The translations under genes were made by a program, and so were the position numbers. Shown here piece by piece: positions 1 through 13,113 of a stretch of 64,000 nt of DNA. The notes below the pieces were generated by a model, which saw nothing but the letters and a program-made list of their open reading frames with translations, did no database searches and was not told the origin of the DNA. Each line of letters starts with the position of its first letter. Position 1 is the first letter of the stretch. This stretch comes from Liolophura sinensis (lineage: Eukaryota > Mollusca > Polyplacophora > Chitonida > Chitonidae), in contig NC_088307.1 of NCBI RefSeq assembly GCF_032854445.1, positions 3,970,001 to 4,034,000 of the forward strand, given 5' to 3'.

Positions 1-614
1 GTGTTGTCATTTAAACGCTTGTAGCGAAAAATCTATCGATCGCAGCTCAAATCTGTTGACGAATGCTCAAAAGTACATGTCTTGGGCTACAATTTCGTGC
101 AGGTTGCACATTTCTAGCTGTCATAGTTCTCGAGTTACAGGTCATTCAAGTTACGTAACTTTTTTGTGTTTTTTGCTAATATCTCAAAAAGTTACACAGA
201 TATGCAAAAAATACAAGCAGATTCAGAATCACCAGCTCAAGATACATCAGAATACGTTCAGAACAATTGAACTTTAAGAACTTTTTGTGACGCCACAAAT
301 TCGACCAATAGCGAACTTCGAGAGTTTTGACCGGAAGTGAACCATTTTCGCAAACTTTAAAGAACTCGTGACCTACTAGCTGCATGTCAAATTTGAAAAC
401 GATCGGTTTAGTGGTTCTGGAGAAGAAGATTTTTAAAGATTTTACACAAAATCCAATATGGCGTCCGAACCACGTGACATAGCAAAAAAGTGGAGAATTT
501 GTCCCGAGATATTCACCGCCAGAATATGTGTGCAAAATTTCAGACCTGTATCTTGAACGGTAAAAAAGTTTCCATGCGAACAAACTCGGTGAAAAAAAAA
601 TAATAATAATAATA
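1..614 (+). repeat. u0: partial unit at left edge, tail A
   Basis: The window opens inside a unit, just right of the inverted-repeat region. The CRE-like site is mutated to TGACGCCA (288-295). The tail is class A with AAACTCGG before the A-run, and there is no cassette. By shared variants it is closest to u36, about 49.9 kb away, which has one cassette. Confidence 0.95.
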
Positions 615-1937
615 ACTAGAATGGATCTGCGAATAGCAGATCCTAGGCCGGGATCCCGGATCGGATCGATGACGTTTTTCCCTTTATGATCTTTGTTCGA
701 AGGATACATGTTCCACAAACACGGCTTTCAAAGTTACCTTGCGACCTTACACCGTTTGTCACTGATGCAGTCGGCCGGTCATTTGCATTCCCTCATATAG
801 ATCGGCGACCTTAATGATGCTACGCTATGCCCAGTGAAAAACAGTCGTTCCTTGGCAGATTTAGCCCGCTAATTGTAAGAAATCAGGCAAAAACACGACC
901 AGTGTAACAGCCTGTTTGTACATTCACATCTCAATCCACGACATGCCATGCACAGACTCACTGCTCCACTGATAGCTCGGCCATCGTTGGAAAGTCAGCA
1001 CTTGGACCAGTTCACATGTCCATATCTGTTAATCACCCTGGACTGTTTAACGTATAGTAAAGAGGGCGAGGTCTGCGCAAAACAAAGTTAACTTTTACAT
1101 GTCCATGTCATTTGCTGTTGTAGTTAGATCTCTACGCCTTTTAATAGAGTACTGGAGATAGATGGGAACTGGAATCAATGTCATCCTACAACTGTTTCGG
1201 GAGATCACGGACAGTGTGGCCGAAAGCATCAGGTCAAATACTATAAACCCAGTCCAGTCCCCATCTAACTGCATGTTAAAGCAATAGGATTCCCACCTTT
1301 TTCTAAACAAAAAACGGTGTTGTCATTTAAACGCTTGTAGCGAAAAAAACTATTGATCGGAGCTGAAATCCGTTGACGAATGCTCGAAAGAGCATGTCTT
1401 GGGCTACAATTTCGTGCAGGTTGCACGTTTCTAGCTGTCCTAGTTCTCGAATTACAGGTCATTGAAATTACGTAACTTTATTGATTTTTTGGCTGATATC
1501 TCAAAAAGTTATACAGATATGCAAAAAATACAACCAGATTCGGAATCAGCAGCTCAAGATACACCAGAATACGTTCAGAACATATGAACTTTGAGAACTT
1601 TTTGTGACGTCACAAATTCGACCAATGGCGAGCTTCCAGAGTTTTGACCGGAAGTGAACCATTTTCGCAAACTTTGAAGAACTCCTGACCTACTAGTTGC
1701 ATGTCAAATTTGAGAACGATCGGTTCAGTGGTTCTGGAGAAGAAGATTTTTAAAGATTTTACTCAAAATTCAATATGGCGGCCGAACCACGTGACATAGC
1801 AAAAAAAAAAAAAAATATACCCCTAGAAAATTTCCTCTAGATTTTGTGTGCAAAATTTTAAACTTCTATGTTGAACGGTGTTTGAGTTCTGCTGCTAACA
1901 AAATCGAAAAAAAAAAATAATAATAATAATAATAATA
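615..1937 (+). repeat. u1: array unit, 1,323 bp, tail D
   Basis: No cassette. It is almost identical to u29 (39,547-40,867), sharing the rare GACGTTTTTCCCTTTATG start and the ATACATGTTCC variant. The left arm of the inverted repeat reads GGAGATAG and the right arm ends CTGC, so the arm ends pair less well than in most units. Confidence 0.95.
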
Positions 1938-3250
1938 ACTAGAATGGATCTGCGAATAGCAGATCCTAGGCCGGGATCCCGGATCGGATCGATGACGTTT
2001 TCCCCTTCATGTTCTGTGTTCGAAGGACACATGTTCCACATACACGGCTTTCAAAGTTTTCATGCGACCTTACACCGTTTGTCACCGAGGCAGGCGGCTG
2101 GTCATTTGCAATCCCTCGAATAGATCGGCGGCCTTGATGATGCTACGCTATGCCCAATGAAAAACGGTCGTTTATTGGCAGTCTTAGCCCGCTATTTGTA
2201 AGAAATAAGGCAAAAACATGACCAGTGTAACAGCAAGTTTGTAAATTCACATCTCAATCCACGACATGCCATGCACAGACTCACAGCTCCACTGATAGCT
2301 CGGCCATCGTTAGAAAGTCAGCACTTGGACCAGGGCACATGTCCATATCTGTCAATCACCCTGGCCTGTTTAACGTATAGTAAAGAGCACGAGGTCTGCG
2401 CAAAACAAAGCTAACTTTTACAGGTCCACGTCGTTTGCTGTTGTAGTTAGATCTCTACGCCATCTAATAGATTACTGGAGTTAGATGGGAACTGGAATCA
2501 ATGTCATCCTACAACCGTTTCGTGAGATCACGGACAGTGTAGGCGAAAGCATCAGGTTAAATACTACAAACCCAGTCCAGTCCCCATCTAACTCCATGTT
2601 AAAAGCAATGGGATTCCCGTCTTTTTCTAAACAAAAAACGGTGTTCTGATTTAAACGCTTGTAGCGAAAAAACTATTGATCGGAGCTCAAATCTGTTGAC
2701 GAATGCTCGAAAGAGCATGTCTTGGACTACAATTTCGTGCAGATTGCACATTTCTAGCTGCCATAGATCTCGAGTTACAGATCATTGAAGTTACGTAACT
2801 TTTTTCAGTTTTTTGCTCATTTCTCAAAAAGTTACACAGATATGGAAAAAATACAACCAGATTCAGAATCAGCAGCTCAAGATACATCAGAATACGTTCA
2901 GAACAAATGAACTTTAAGAAATTTTTGTGACGTCACAAATTCGACCAATGGCGAGCTTCCAGAGTTTTGACCGGAAGTGAACCATTTTCGCAAACTTTGA
3001 AGCACTCGTGACCTACTAGCTGCATGTCAAATTTCAGAATGATTGGTTTAGTGGTTCTGGAGAAGAAGATTTTTAAAAGTTTTACACAAAATCCAATATG
3101 GCGGCCGAATCACGTGACATAGCAAAAAAGTGGAGAATTTGTCCCGAGATATTCACCGCCAGAATATGTGTGCAAAATTTGGAATCTCTATGTTGAACAG
3201 TGTAAAAGTTTCCTTGCTAACAAAGTCGGTGAAAAAAAAAAATAATAATA
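1938..3250 (+). repeat. u2: array unit, 1,313 bp, tail A
   Basis: No cassette and a short AAT tract. The 19-bp inverted repeat (2,477-2,495 and 2,577-2,595) is well preserved, with one mismatch. The CRE-like, CCAAT, ETS-like, YY1-like and E-box-like sites are all present. Confidence 0.95.
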
Positions 3251-3316
3251 ACTAGAATGGATCTGCGAATAGCAGATCCTAGGCCGGGATCCCGGATCGG
3301 ATCGATGACGTTTTCC

Positions 3317-4120
3317 TTAACCAATAATACACGGCTCTTGTAACAGCAGGTTTATGTAAATGTGCCGAATTTGGTAAACCTGCCTTAGGAATTCTTTGAA
3401 AACGTGCATGTCCTGTGTTTGTTGACACAGATCAAAGAGTTTTAGCACACATAGACTACATGTGTAACGCTTTGCACTCAGTGATTTTCAGCTTTACAGT
3501 TGTAACGGTTATCTCTCACCAGACCTCCAAATATGGTGAAAAATTGCGCTTATTTCGCTATTTGATGGCAATATGCGGAAAAACTGTACGTCGCCATCAA
3601 GAAATATTTCCAAATTGATGGTCAGGACGTCAAACTACTTCCGGTGACATGCTTACAATGTTCGTGTGTTCATCTTAGTCGCAAATGCATTTAAAATGCA
3701 TCATATAACATGGGAACGTAAAAGTGCCAAACATAGCCAATCGGCCTTTGGACAATTTTTCAAGACCTCCAACTCCCACATTTATTATGACAGTTCAACG
3801 ATTTTCCGCACGCCTACTGCACCCATATAGCCCTTTGCACACAGTCTTTTTCAGCTCCACAGCTGCAGCAGTTTTGTGTCACGTGACCTCCAAACACGGG
3901 CGAAAATTACACTTTTTCGCACTTTCATAGCAATTGGCGACAAAACCGTGCGTCGAAGAAAAAAAAATACTACACTCGTAATCAGAACATCGAACTACGC
4001 CTAGCAGCCAACTTAAAACGTTAAAGTTGACAACATTTTCATCGCTGTCCAAATTGGCTAAGCTGGGATCGAACTCTGATATGACTGACAGGCGTCAGTC
4101 ATGTCAGTTGTAGATAGATG
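3317..4120 (+). repeat. Alternative 804-bp segment in u3
   Basis: Replaces the usual sequence between the core and TTGCTGTTGTAG. It begins TTAACCAATAATACACGG. It contains two diverged halves about 363 bp apart; for example TTTGCACTCAGTG at 3,471 corresponds to TTTGCACACAGTC at 3,834, each followed by an ACCTCCAAA motif. It also holds the perfect dyads ATGCATTT-A-AAATGCAT (3,685-3,701) and ATGACTGAC-AGGC-GTCAGTCAT (4,081-4,102), and another GTCACGTGAC. I see no coding sign; frames of 67-68 codons are short and differ between the halves. Confidence 0.85.
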
Positions 4121-4731
4121 TTGCTGTTGTAGATAGATCTCTACGCCATCTCATAGAGTACTGGAGTTAGATGGGAACTGGATTCAATGTCATCCTACAA
4201 CCGTTTGGGGAGATCACGGACAGTGTAACCGAAAGCATCAGGTCAAATACTATAAACCCAGTCCAGTCCCCATCTAACTCCATGTTAAAGCAATAGGATT
4301 CCCATCTTTTTATAAGCGAAAAACGGTGTTGTCATTTAAACGCTTCTAGCGAGAAAACTATTTATCGGAGCTCAAATCCATTGACGAATGATCGAAAGAG
4401 CATGTCTTGAGCTACAATTTCGTGCAGGTTGCACATTTCTAGCTGTCATTGTTCTCGATTAAAACGCCATTGAAATTACGTAACTTTTTGAGTTTTTTGC
4501 TGATATCTCAAAAAGTTACACAGATATGCAAAAAATATAACCAGATTCGGAATCAGCAGATCAAGATACATCAGAATGCGTTAAGAACAATTGAACTTTG
4601 AGAACTTTTTGTGACGTCATAATTTCGACCAATAGCGAGCTTCCAGAGTTTTGACCGGAAGTGAACCATTTTCGCAAACTTTTAAGAACCCGTCACCTAC
4701 TAGCTGCATGTCAAATTTGAAATCGATCGGT

Positions 4732-4762
<31 letters not shown>

Positions 4763-4937
4763 GTTTTACACAAAATCCAATATGGCGGCCGAACCACGTG
4801 ACATGAAAAAAAAATTGAGAACTTATCCCTGGACAATCTCCGCCAAAATTTGTGTGCAAAATTTCAAACCTCTATGTTGAACAGTAAAAAAGTTTCCTTG
4901 CTAACAAAGTCGGTGAAAAAAAAATAATAATAATAAT

Positions 4938-5110
4938 AAGAAAAAACAGAACGATTACAATAGGGATCCCGTTCCGGAAGAACGGGATCCCTAATAATAA
5001 GAAAAAACAGAACAATAACAATAGGGATCCCGTTCGGGAAGAACGGGATCCCTAATAAGAAAAAACAGAACGATTACAATAGGGATCCCGTTCGGGAGAA
5101 CGGGATCCCT
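4938..5110. repeat. Hairpin cassettes x3 (u3)
   Basis: Each cassette reads AAGAAAAAACAGAAC, a six-base linker, CAATA, then AGGGATCCCGTTC-loop-GAACGGGATCCCT, then AAT. Loops here are CGGAA, GGGAA and GGGA. Linkers are GATTAC, AATAAC and GATTAC. The GGGAA form comes within one base of a CENP-B box, probably by chance. Confidence 0.9.
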
Positions 5111-5117
5111 AATAATA

Positions 5118-6436
5118 ACTAGAATGGATCTGCGAATAGCAGATCCTAGGCCGGGATCCCGGATCGGATCGATGACGTTTTCCCCTTCATGTTCTGTGTT
5201 CGAAGGACACATGTTCCATATACACGGCTTTCAAAGTTTCCATGCGACCTTACAGCTTTCGCCATTGAGGCAGTCGGCCGGTCATTTGCATTCCCTCGAA
5301 TAGATCGGCGACCTTAATGATGCTACGCTATGCCGAGTGAAAAACGGTCGTTCCTTGGCAGACTTAGCCCGCTAATTGTAAGAAATAAGGCAAAAACACG
5401 ACCAGTGTAACAGCAAGTTTGTACATTCACATCTCAATCCACGACATGCCATGCACAGACTAACTGCTCCACTCATAGCTCGGCCATCGTTGGAAAGTCA
5501 GCACTTGGACCAGTTCACATATCCATATTTGTTAATCACCCTGGATTGTTTAACGTATAGTAAAGAGCACGAGGTCTGCGCAAAACAAAGCTAACTTTTA
5601 CAGGTCCATGTCGTTTGCTGTTGTAGTTAGATCTCTACGCCTTCTAATAGAGTACTGGAGTTAGATGGGAACTGGAATCAATGTCATCCTACAACCGTTT
5701 CGGGAGATCACGGACAGTGTAGCCGAAAGCATCAGGTCAAATACTACAAACCCAGTTTTGTCCCCATCTAACTCCATGTTAAAGCAATAGGATTACCACC
5801 TTTTTCTAAACAAAAAAACGGTGTTGTCATTTAAACGCTTGTAGCGAAAAAACTCTTGCTCGGAGCTCAAATCCGTTGACGAATGCTCGAAAGAGCATGT
5901 CTTGGGCTACAATTTCGTGCAGGTTGCACATTTCTAGCTCCAACAGATCTCGAGTTACAGGTAATTGAAGTTACGTAACTTTTTTGACTTTTTTGCTAAT
6001 ATCTCAAAAAGTTACACAGATATGGAAAAAATACAACCAGATTCAGAATCAGCAGCTCAAGATACACCAGAATACGTTCAGAACATTTGAACTTTAAGAA
6101 CTTTTTGTGACGTCATAAATTCGACCAATGGCGAACTTCCAGAATTTTGACCGGAAGTGAACCATTTTCGCAAACTTGAAAGAACTCGTAACTTACTAGC
6201 AGCATGTCAAGTTTAAAACTGATCGGTTCAGTGGTTCTGGAGAAGAAGATTTTAAAAGTTTTACACAAAATCCAATATGGCGGACGAACCACGTGACATA
6301 ACAAAAAAGTGGAGAATTTGTCCCGAGATATTCACCGCCACAATATTTGTGCAAAATTTCAGACCTGTATGTTGAACGGTAAAAAAGTTTCCATGCGAAC
6401 AAAGTCGGTGAAAAAAAAATAATAATAATAATAATA
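5118..6436 (+). repeat. u4: array unit, 1,319 bp, tail A
   Basis: No cassette. It is a sister of its neighbour u5, sharing CTTTCGCCATTGAGG and CCCAGTTTTGTCCCC. The latter change shortens the inner end of the inverted-repeat right arm. This is one of the few cases where adjacent units are each other's closest match. Confidence 0.95.
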
Positions 6437-7819
6437 ACTAGAATGGATCTGCGAACAGCAGATCCTAGGCCGGGATCCCGGATCGGATCGATGACGTTTT
6501 CCCCTTCATGTTCTGTGTTCGAAGGACACATGTTCCATATACACGGCTTTCAAAGTTTCCATGCGACCTTACACCTTTCGCCATTGAGGCAGTCGGCCGG
6601 TCATTTGCATTCCCTCGAATAGATCGGCGACCTTAATGATGCTACGCTATGCCCAGTGAAAAACGGTCGTTCCTTGGCAGACTTAGCCCGCTAATTGTAA
6701 GAAATAAGGCAAAAACACGACCAGTGTAACAGCAAGTTTGTACATTCACATCTCAATCCACGACATGCCATGCACAGACTAACTGCTCCACTGATAGCTC
6801 GGCCATCGTTAGAAAGTCAGCACTTGGACCAGTTCACATATCCATATTTGTTAATCACCCTGGATTGTTTAACGTATAGTAAAGAGCACGAGGTCTGCGC
6901 AAAACAAAGCTAACTTTTACAGGTCCATGTCGTTTGCTGTTGTAGTTAGATCTCTACGCCTTCTAATAGAGTACTGGAGTTAGATGGGAACTGGAATCAA
7001 TGTCATCCTACAACCGTTTCGGGAGATCACGGACAGTGTAGCCGAAAGCATCAGGTCAAATACTACAAACCCAGTTTTGTCCCCATCTAACTCCATGTTA
7101 AAGCAATAGGATTAGCACCTTTTTCTAAACAAAAAACGGTGTTGACATTTAAACGCTTGTAGCGAAAAAACTCTTGCTCGGAGCTCAAATCCGTTGACGA
7201 ATGATCGAAAGAGCATGTCTTTGGCTACAATTTCGTGCAGGTTGCACATTTCTAACTCCCACAGATCTCGAGTTACAGGTCATTGAACTTACGTAACTTT
7301 TTTGAGTTTTTTGCTAATATCTCAGAAAGTTACACAGATATGCAAAAAATACAACCAGATTCAGAATCAGCAGCTCAAGATACACCAGAATACGTTCAGA
7401 ACATTTGAACTTTAAGAACTTTTTGTGACGTCATAAATTCGACCAATGGCGAACTTCCAGAATTTTGACCGGAAGTGAACCATTTTCGCAAACTTTAAAG
7501 AACTCGTAACTTACTAGCAGCATGTCAAGTTTGAAACTGATCGGTTCAGTGGTTCTGGAGAAGAAGATTTTTTAAAGATTTTACACAAAATCCAATATGG
7601 CGGACGAACCACGTGACATAACAAAAAAGTGGAGGAATTTGTCCCGAGATATTCACCGCCAAAATATGTGTGCAAAATTTGGGACCTGTATGTTGAACGG
7701 TGAAAAAGTTTCCTTGCTAACAAACTCTGTGAAAAAAAAATAATAATATAAGAAAAAAACAGAACGATTACAATAGGGATCCCGTTCGGGAGAACGGGAT
7801 CCCTAATAAAATAATAATA
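6437..7819 (+). repeat. u5: array unit, 1,383 bp, tail A, one cassette
   Basis: Sister of u4 through most of its length but with one cassette where u4 has none. The core hairpin loop is GAACA rather than GAATA. Confidence 0.95.
7750..7804. repeat. Hairpin cassette x1 (u5)
   Basis: Loop GGGA. One extra A in the leading A-run. The sister unit u4 lacks it. Confidence 0.9.
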
Positions 7820-9200
7820 ACTAGAATGGATCTGCGAATAGCAGATCCTAGGCCGGGATCCCGGATCTGATCGATGACGTTTTCCCCTTCATGTTCTGTG
7901 TTCGAAGGACACATGTTCCACATACACGGCTTTCAAAGTTTCCATGCGATCTTACACCGTTTGTCACTGAGGCAGTCGGCCGGTCATTAGCATTTCAGCG
8001 AATAGATCGGCGACCTTAATGATGCTACGCTATGCCCAGTGAAAAACGGTCTTTCCTTGGCACACTTAGCCCGCTTTTTGTAAGAAATAACGCAAAAAAC
8101 ATACCCAGTGTAACAGCAAGTTTGTACATTCACATCTCAATCCACGACCTGCCATGCACAGACTCACTGCTCTACTGATTGCTCGGCCATCGTTAGAAAG
8201 TCAGCACTTGGACCACGGCACGTGTCCATATCTATCAATCACCCTGGCCTGTTTAACGTATTGTAAAGAGGACGAGGTCAGCGCAAAACAAAGCTAACTT
8301 TTACAGGTCCACGTCGTTTGCTGTTGAAGTTAGATCTCTACGCCATCTAATAGAGTACTGGAGTTAGATGGAACTGGAATCAATGTCATCCTACAACCGT
8401 TTCGGGAGATCACGGACAGTGTGGCCGAAAGCATCAGGTCAAATACTACAAACCCAGACAGTCCCCATCTAACTCTATGTTAAAGCAATGGGATTCTCAT
8501 CTTTTTCTAAACAAAAAACGGTGTTGTGATTGAAACGCTTCTAGCGAAAAAACTATTGATCGGAGCTCAAATCCGTTGACGAATGATCGAAAGAGCATGT
8601 CTTGGGCTACAATTTCGTGCAGGTTGCACGTTCCTAGCTGTCATAGTTCTCGAGTTACAGGTCATTGAAATTACGAACTTTTTTGAGTTTTTCTGCATAT
8701 ATCTCAAAAAGTTACACAGATATACAAAAAAATACATGCAGATTCAGAATCAGCAAGCCAAGATACACCAGAATACGTTCAGAACAATTGAACTTTAAGA
8801 ACTTTTTGTGACGTCACAATTTCGACCAATGGCGAGCTTCTAGAGTTTTGACCGGAAGTGAACTATTTTTCTCAAACTTTGAAGAACTCGTAACTTACTA
8901 GCTGCATGATAAATTTGAAACTGATCGGTTCAGTGGTTTCTTGAGAAGAAGATTTTTAAAAGTTTTACACAAAAATCCAATATGGCGGCTGAACCACGTG
9001 ACATAAGAAAAAAACAAAAAATATACCCCTGGAAAAGCTCCGCCAGATTATGTGTACAAAATTTGAGACCTCTATGTTGAACAGTGTTAAAGTTCTGCTG
9101 CTAACAAAGTCGGTGAAAAAAAAATAATAATAATAATAAGAAAAAACCGAACAATAACAATAGGGATCCCGTTCGGGAAGAACGGGATCCCTAATAAGAA
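7820..9200 (+). repeat. u6: array unit, 1,381 bp, tail C, one cassette
   Basis: The octamer site is changed (CATTAGCATTTCAGCG), a variant shared with u28 and u44. The left arm of the inverted repeat has lost one G (GATGGAACTGG). Confidence 0.95.
9138..9192. repeat. Hairpin cassette x1 (u6)
   Basis: Loop GGGAA, linker AATAAC, and a unique CCGAAC in place of CAGAAC. It is followed by AATAAGAAACTAG. Confidence 0.9.
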
Positions 9201-10479
9201 ACTAGAATGGATCTGCGAATAGCAGATCCTAGGCCGGGATCCCGGATCGGATCGATGACGTTTTCCCCTTAATGATCTGTGTTCGAAGGACACAAGTTCC
9301 ACATACACCGCTTTCAAAGTTTTCATGCGACATTACGCCGTTTGTCACTGAGGCAGTCGGCCGGTCATTTGCATTTCTTCGAATAGATCGGCGACCTTGA
9401 TGATGCTACGCTATGCCCAGTGAAAAACGGTCGTTCCTTGGCAGACTTAGCCCGCTATTTGTAAGAAATAACGCAAAAACACGACCAGTGTAACACGAAG
9501 TTGGTACAGACTCACAGCTCCACTGATAGCTCGGCCATCGTTAGAAAGCCAGCACTTGGACCAAGGCATATGTCCATATCTGTCAATCACCCTGGCCTGT
9601 ATAAGAGAACGAGGCCTGCGCAAAACAAAGCTAACTTTTACAGGTCCACGTCGTTTTCAGTTGTAGTTAGATCTCTACGCAATCTAATGGAGTACTGGAG
9701 TTAGATGGGAACTGGAATCAATGTCATCCTACAACCGTTTCGGGAGATCACGGACAGTGTAGCCGAAAGCATCAGGTCCAATACTACAAACCCAGTCCAG
9801 TCCCCATCTAACTCCATGTTAAATCAATAGGATTCCCATCTTTTTCTGAACAAAAAACGGTGTTGTCATTAAAACGCTTGTAGCGAAAAAACTATTGATC
9901 GGAGCTGAAATCCGTTGACGAATGCTCGAAAGAGCATGTCTTGGGCTACAATTTCGTGCAGGTTGCACATTTCTAGCTCCCACAGATCTCGAGTTACAGG
10001 TCATTGAACTTACGTAACTTTTTTGAGTTTTTTGCTAATATCTCAAAAAGTTACACAGATATGCAAAAAATACAACCAGATTCGGAATCAGCAGCTCAAG
10101 ATACACCAGAATACGTTGAGAACATTTGAACTTTGAGAACTTTTTGTGACGTCATAAATTCGACCAATGGCGAACTTTGAGAATTTTGAACGGAAGTGAA
10201 CCATTTTCGCAAACTTTAAAGAACTCGTAACTTACTAGCAGCATGTCAAATTTGAAACCGATCGGTTTAGTGGTTCTGGAGAAGAAGATTTTTAAAGATT
10301 TTACACAAAATCCAATATGGCGGCCGAACCACGTGACATAGCAAAAAAGTGGAGAATTTGTCCCGAGGTATACACCGCCAGAATATGTGTGCAAAATTTC
10401 AGACCTGTATGTTAAACAGTAAAAAAGTTTCCATGCGAACAAAGTCGGTGAAAAAAAAATAATAATAATAATAATAATA
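9201..10479 (+). repeat. u7: short array unit, 1,279 bp, tail A
   Basis: It carries two deletions. About 33 bp are missing between GGTACA and GACTCAC near 9,508, and part of TTTAACGTATAGTAAAG is missing near 9,600. u38 has the same pair of deletions, so the two share a recent ancestor although they are 42.8 kb apart. The ETS-like site is GAACGGAAGTG. No cassette. Confidence 0.95.
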
Positions 10480-11791
10480 ACTAGAATGGATCTGCGAATA
10501 GCAGATCCTAGGCCGGGATCCCGGATCGGATCGATGACGTTTTCCCCTTCATATTCTGTGTTCGAAGGAGACATGTTCCACATACACGGCTTTCAAAGAT
10601 TCCATGCGACCTTACACCGTTTGTCATTGAGGCAGTCGGCCGGTCATTTGCATTTCCTCGAATAGATCGGCGACCTTAATGATGCTACGCTATGCCCAGT
10701 AAAAAACGGTCGTTCCTTGGCAGACTTAGACCGCTATTTGTAAGACATAACGCAAAAACACGACCAGTGTAACAGCATGTTTGTACATTCACATCTCAAT
10801 CCACGACATGCCATGCACAGACTCACTGCTCCACTGATAGCTAGGCCATCGTTAGAAAGTCAGCACTTGGACCATGTTCATATCTGCCAATCACCCTGGC
10901 CTGTTTAACGTATAGTAAAGAGGACGAGGTCTGCGCAAACCAAAACTATCTTTTACAGGTCCATGTCGTTTTCAGTTGTAGTTAGATCTCTACGCAATCT
11001 AATGGAGTACTGGAGGTAGATGGGAAATGGAATCAATGTCATCGTACAACGGTTTCGGGAGATCACGGACAGTGTAGCCGAAAGCATCAGGTCAAATACT
11101 ACAAACCCAGTCCAGTCCCCATCTAACTCCATGTTAAAGCAATAGGATTCCCGTCTTTTTCTACACAAAAAACGGTGTTGTCATTTAAACGCTTTTAGGA
11201 AAAAAACTATTGATCGGAGCTCAAATCTGTTGACGAGTGCTCGAAAGAGCATGTCTTGGGCTACAATTTCGTGCAGATTGCTTATTTCTACCTTTCATAG
11301 TTCTCGAGTTACAGGTCATTGAAATTACGTCACTTTTTTGAGTTTTTTGCTCATATCTCAAAAAGTTACACAGATATGCAAAAAATACAAGCAGATTCAG
11401 AATCAGCAGTTCAAGATACATCAGAATTCGTTCAGAACAATTGAACTTTGAGAACTTTTTGTGACGTTACAAATTCGACCAATGGCGAGCTTCCAGAATT
11501 TTGACCGGAAGTGAACCATTTTCGCAAACTTTAAAGAACTCGTGACCTACTAGCTGCATGTCAAATTTGAAAACGATCGGTTCAGTGGTTCTTGAGAAGA
11601 AGATTTTTAAAGATTTTACACAAAATCCAATATGGCGGCCGAACCACGTGACATGAAAAAAAAATGGAGAATTTATCCCTGGAAAATCTCCGCCAGAATA
11701 TGTGTGCAAAATTTCAGACCTCTATGTTGAACAGTAAAAAAGTTTCCTTGCTAACAAAGTCGGTGAAAAAATAATAATAATAATAATAATA
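10480..11791 (+). repeat. u8: array unit, 1,312 bp, tail B
   Basis: No cassette. The CRE-like site is mutated to TGACGTTA (11,462-11,469). A few bases are missing at ACCATGTTCATATCTGCC near 10,872. Confidence 0.95.
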
Positions 11792-13113
11792 ACTAGAATG
11801 GATCTGCGAATAGCAGATCCTAGGCCGGGATCCCGGATCGGATCGATGACGTTTTCCCCTTCATGTTCTGTGTTCAAAGGACACATGTTCCACATACACG
11901 GCTTTCAAAGTTTCCATGCGACCTTACACCGTTTGTCATTGAGGCAGTCGGCCGGTCATTTGCATTCCCTCGAATAGATCGGCGACCTTAATGATGCTAC
12001 GCTATGCCCAGTGAAAAACGGTCGTCCCTTGGCAGACTTACCCCGCTATTTGTAAGAAATAAGGCAAAAACACGACCAGTGTAACAGCAAGTTTGTACAT
12101 TCACATCTCAATCTACGACCTGCCGTGCACAGACTCACAGCTCCACTGATAGCTCGGCCACCGTTGGAAAGTCAGCAGTTATACCAGGGCACATGTCCAT
12201 GTCTGTCAATCACCCTGGTCTGTTTAACGTATAGTAAAGAGGACGAGGTCTGCGCAAAACAAAGCTAACTTTTACAGGTCCACTTCGTTTGCTGTTGTAG
12301 TTAGATCTCTACGCCATCTAATAGAATACTGGAGTTAGATGTGAAATGGAATCAATGTCATCGTACAACCGTTTCGGGAGATCACGGACAGTGTAGCCGA
12401 AAGCATTAGGTCAAATACTACAAACCCAGACCAATCTCCATTTAACTCCATGTTAAAGCAATGGCATTCCCGTCTTTTTCTAAACAAAAAACGGTGTTGT
12501 GATTTAAACGCTTGTAGCGGAAAAACTATTGATCGGAGCTCAAATCCATTGACGAATGCTCAAAAGAGCATGTCTTGGGCTACAATTTCGTGCAGGTTAC
12601 ACATTTCTAGCTTCCATAGATCTCGAGTTACAGGTCATTGAAGTTACGTCACTTTTTTGAGTTTTTTGCTAATATCTCAAAAAGTTACATAGATATGTAA
12701 AAAATGCATACATATTCGGAATTAGCAGCTCAAGATACATCAGAATTCGTTCAGAACAATTGAACTTTGAGAACTTTTTGTGACGTCATAAATTCGACCA
12801 ATGGCGAGCTTCCAGAGTTTTGACCGGAAGTAAACCATTTTCGCAAACTTTAAAGAACTCGTGACTTACTAGCTGTATGTCAAATTTGAGAACGATCGGT
12901 TCAGTGGTTCTGGAGAAGAAGATTTTTAAAGATTTTACACAAAATCCAATATGGCGGCCGAACCACGTGACTTAAGAAAAAAACAAAAAATATACCCCTG
13001 GAAAATCACCGCCAGATTTTGTGTACAAAATTTGAGACCTCTATGTTGAACGGTGTTTGAGTTCTGCTGCTCACAAAGTCGGTGAAAAAAAAATAATAAT
13101 AATAATAATAATA
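11792..13113 (+). repeat. u9: array unit, 1,322 bp, tail C
   Basis: No cassette. The left arm of the inverted repeat reads GTTAGATGTGAAATGG, a variant shared with u20 and u43, which weakens the pairing. The GNRA-type hairpin region reads ATGCTCAAAAGAGCAT near 12,556. Confidence 0.95.

Larger units (their letters stand above)
3251..5117 (+). repeat. u3: long-variant unit, 1,867 bp, tail B, three cassettes
   Basis: After the core and GACGTTTTCC the usual sequence is replaced by an 804-bp segment (3,317-4,120). The rest of the unit matches u11, sharing TTTTTATAAGCG, TATTTATCGG and TCGATTAAAACG, so the two units are recent duplicates. u3 has three cassettes and u11 has none. Confidence 0.95.

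Noticed and set aside
660-700. Pol III B box (GTTCGAA) after the core
   Set aside because: Only the central GTTCGA matches and no A box lies at the right distance upstream.
176-718. Recurring minus-strand ORF of 140-200 codons, poly-Ile in the middle (also at 10,152-10,583, 17,095-17,709, 18,597-19,199 and others)
   Set aside because: It is the antisense of the tail, AAT tract, cassettes and core. Poly-Ile, poly-Tyr and poly-Leu forms appear as the frame shifts between units. Cassette spacings of 50, 51, 58 and 60 bp do not keep a frame. No domain is recognisable.
5030-5045. CENP-B box
   Set aside because: Cassettes with the GGGAA loop read TTCGGGAAGAACGGG, one base off the core consensus. 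Only three of 34 cassettes have this form and the match follows from the hairpin itself, so it is probably chance.
4938-5110. CRISPR-like repeat and spacer array
   Set aside because: The intervals between hairpins are the same A-rich linker each time, not unique spacers, and the setting is eukaryotic.
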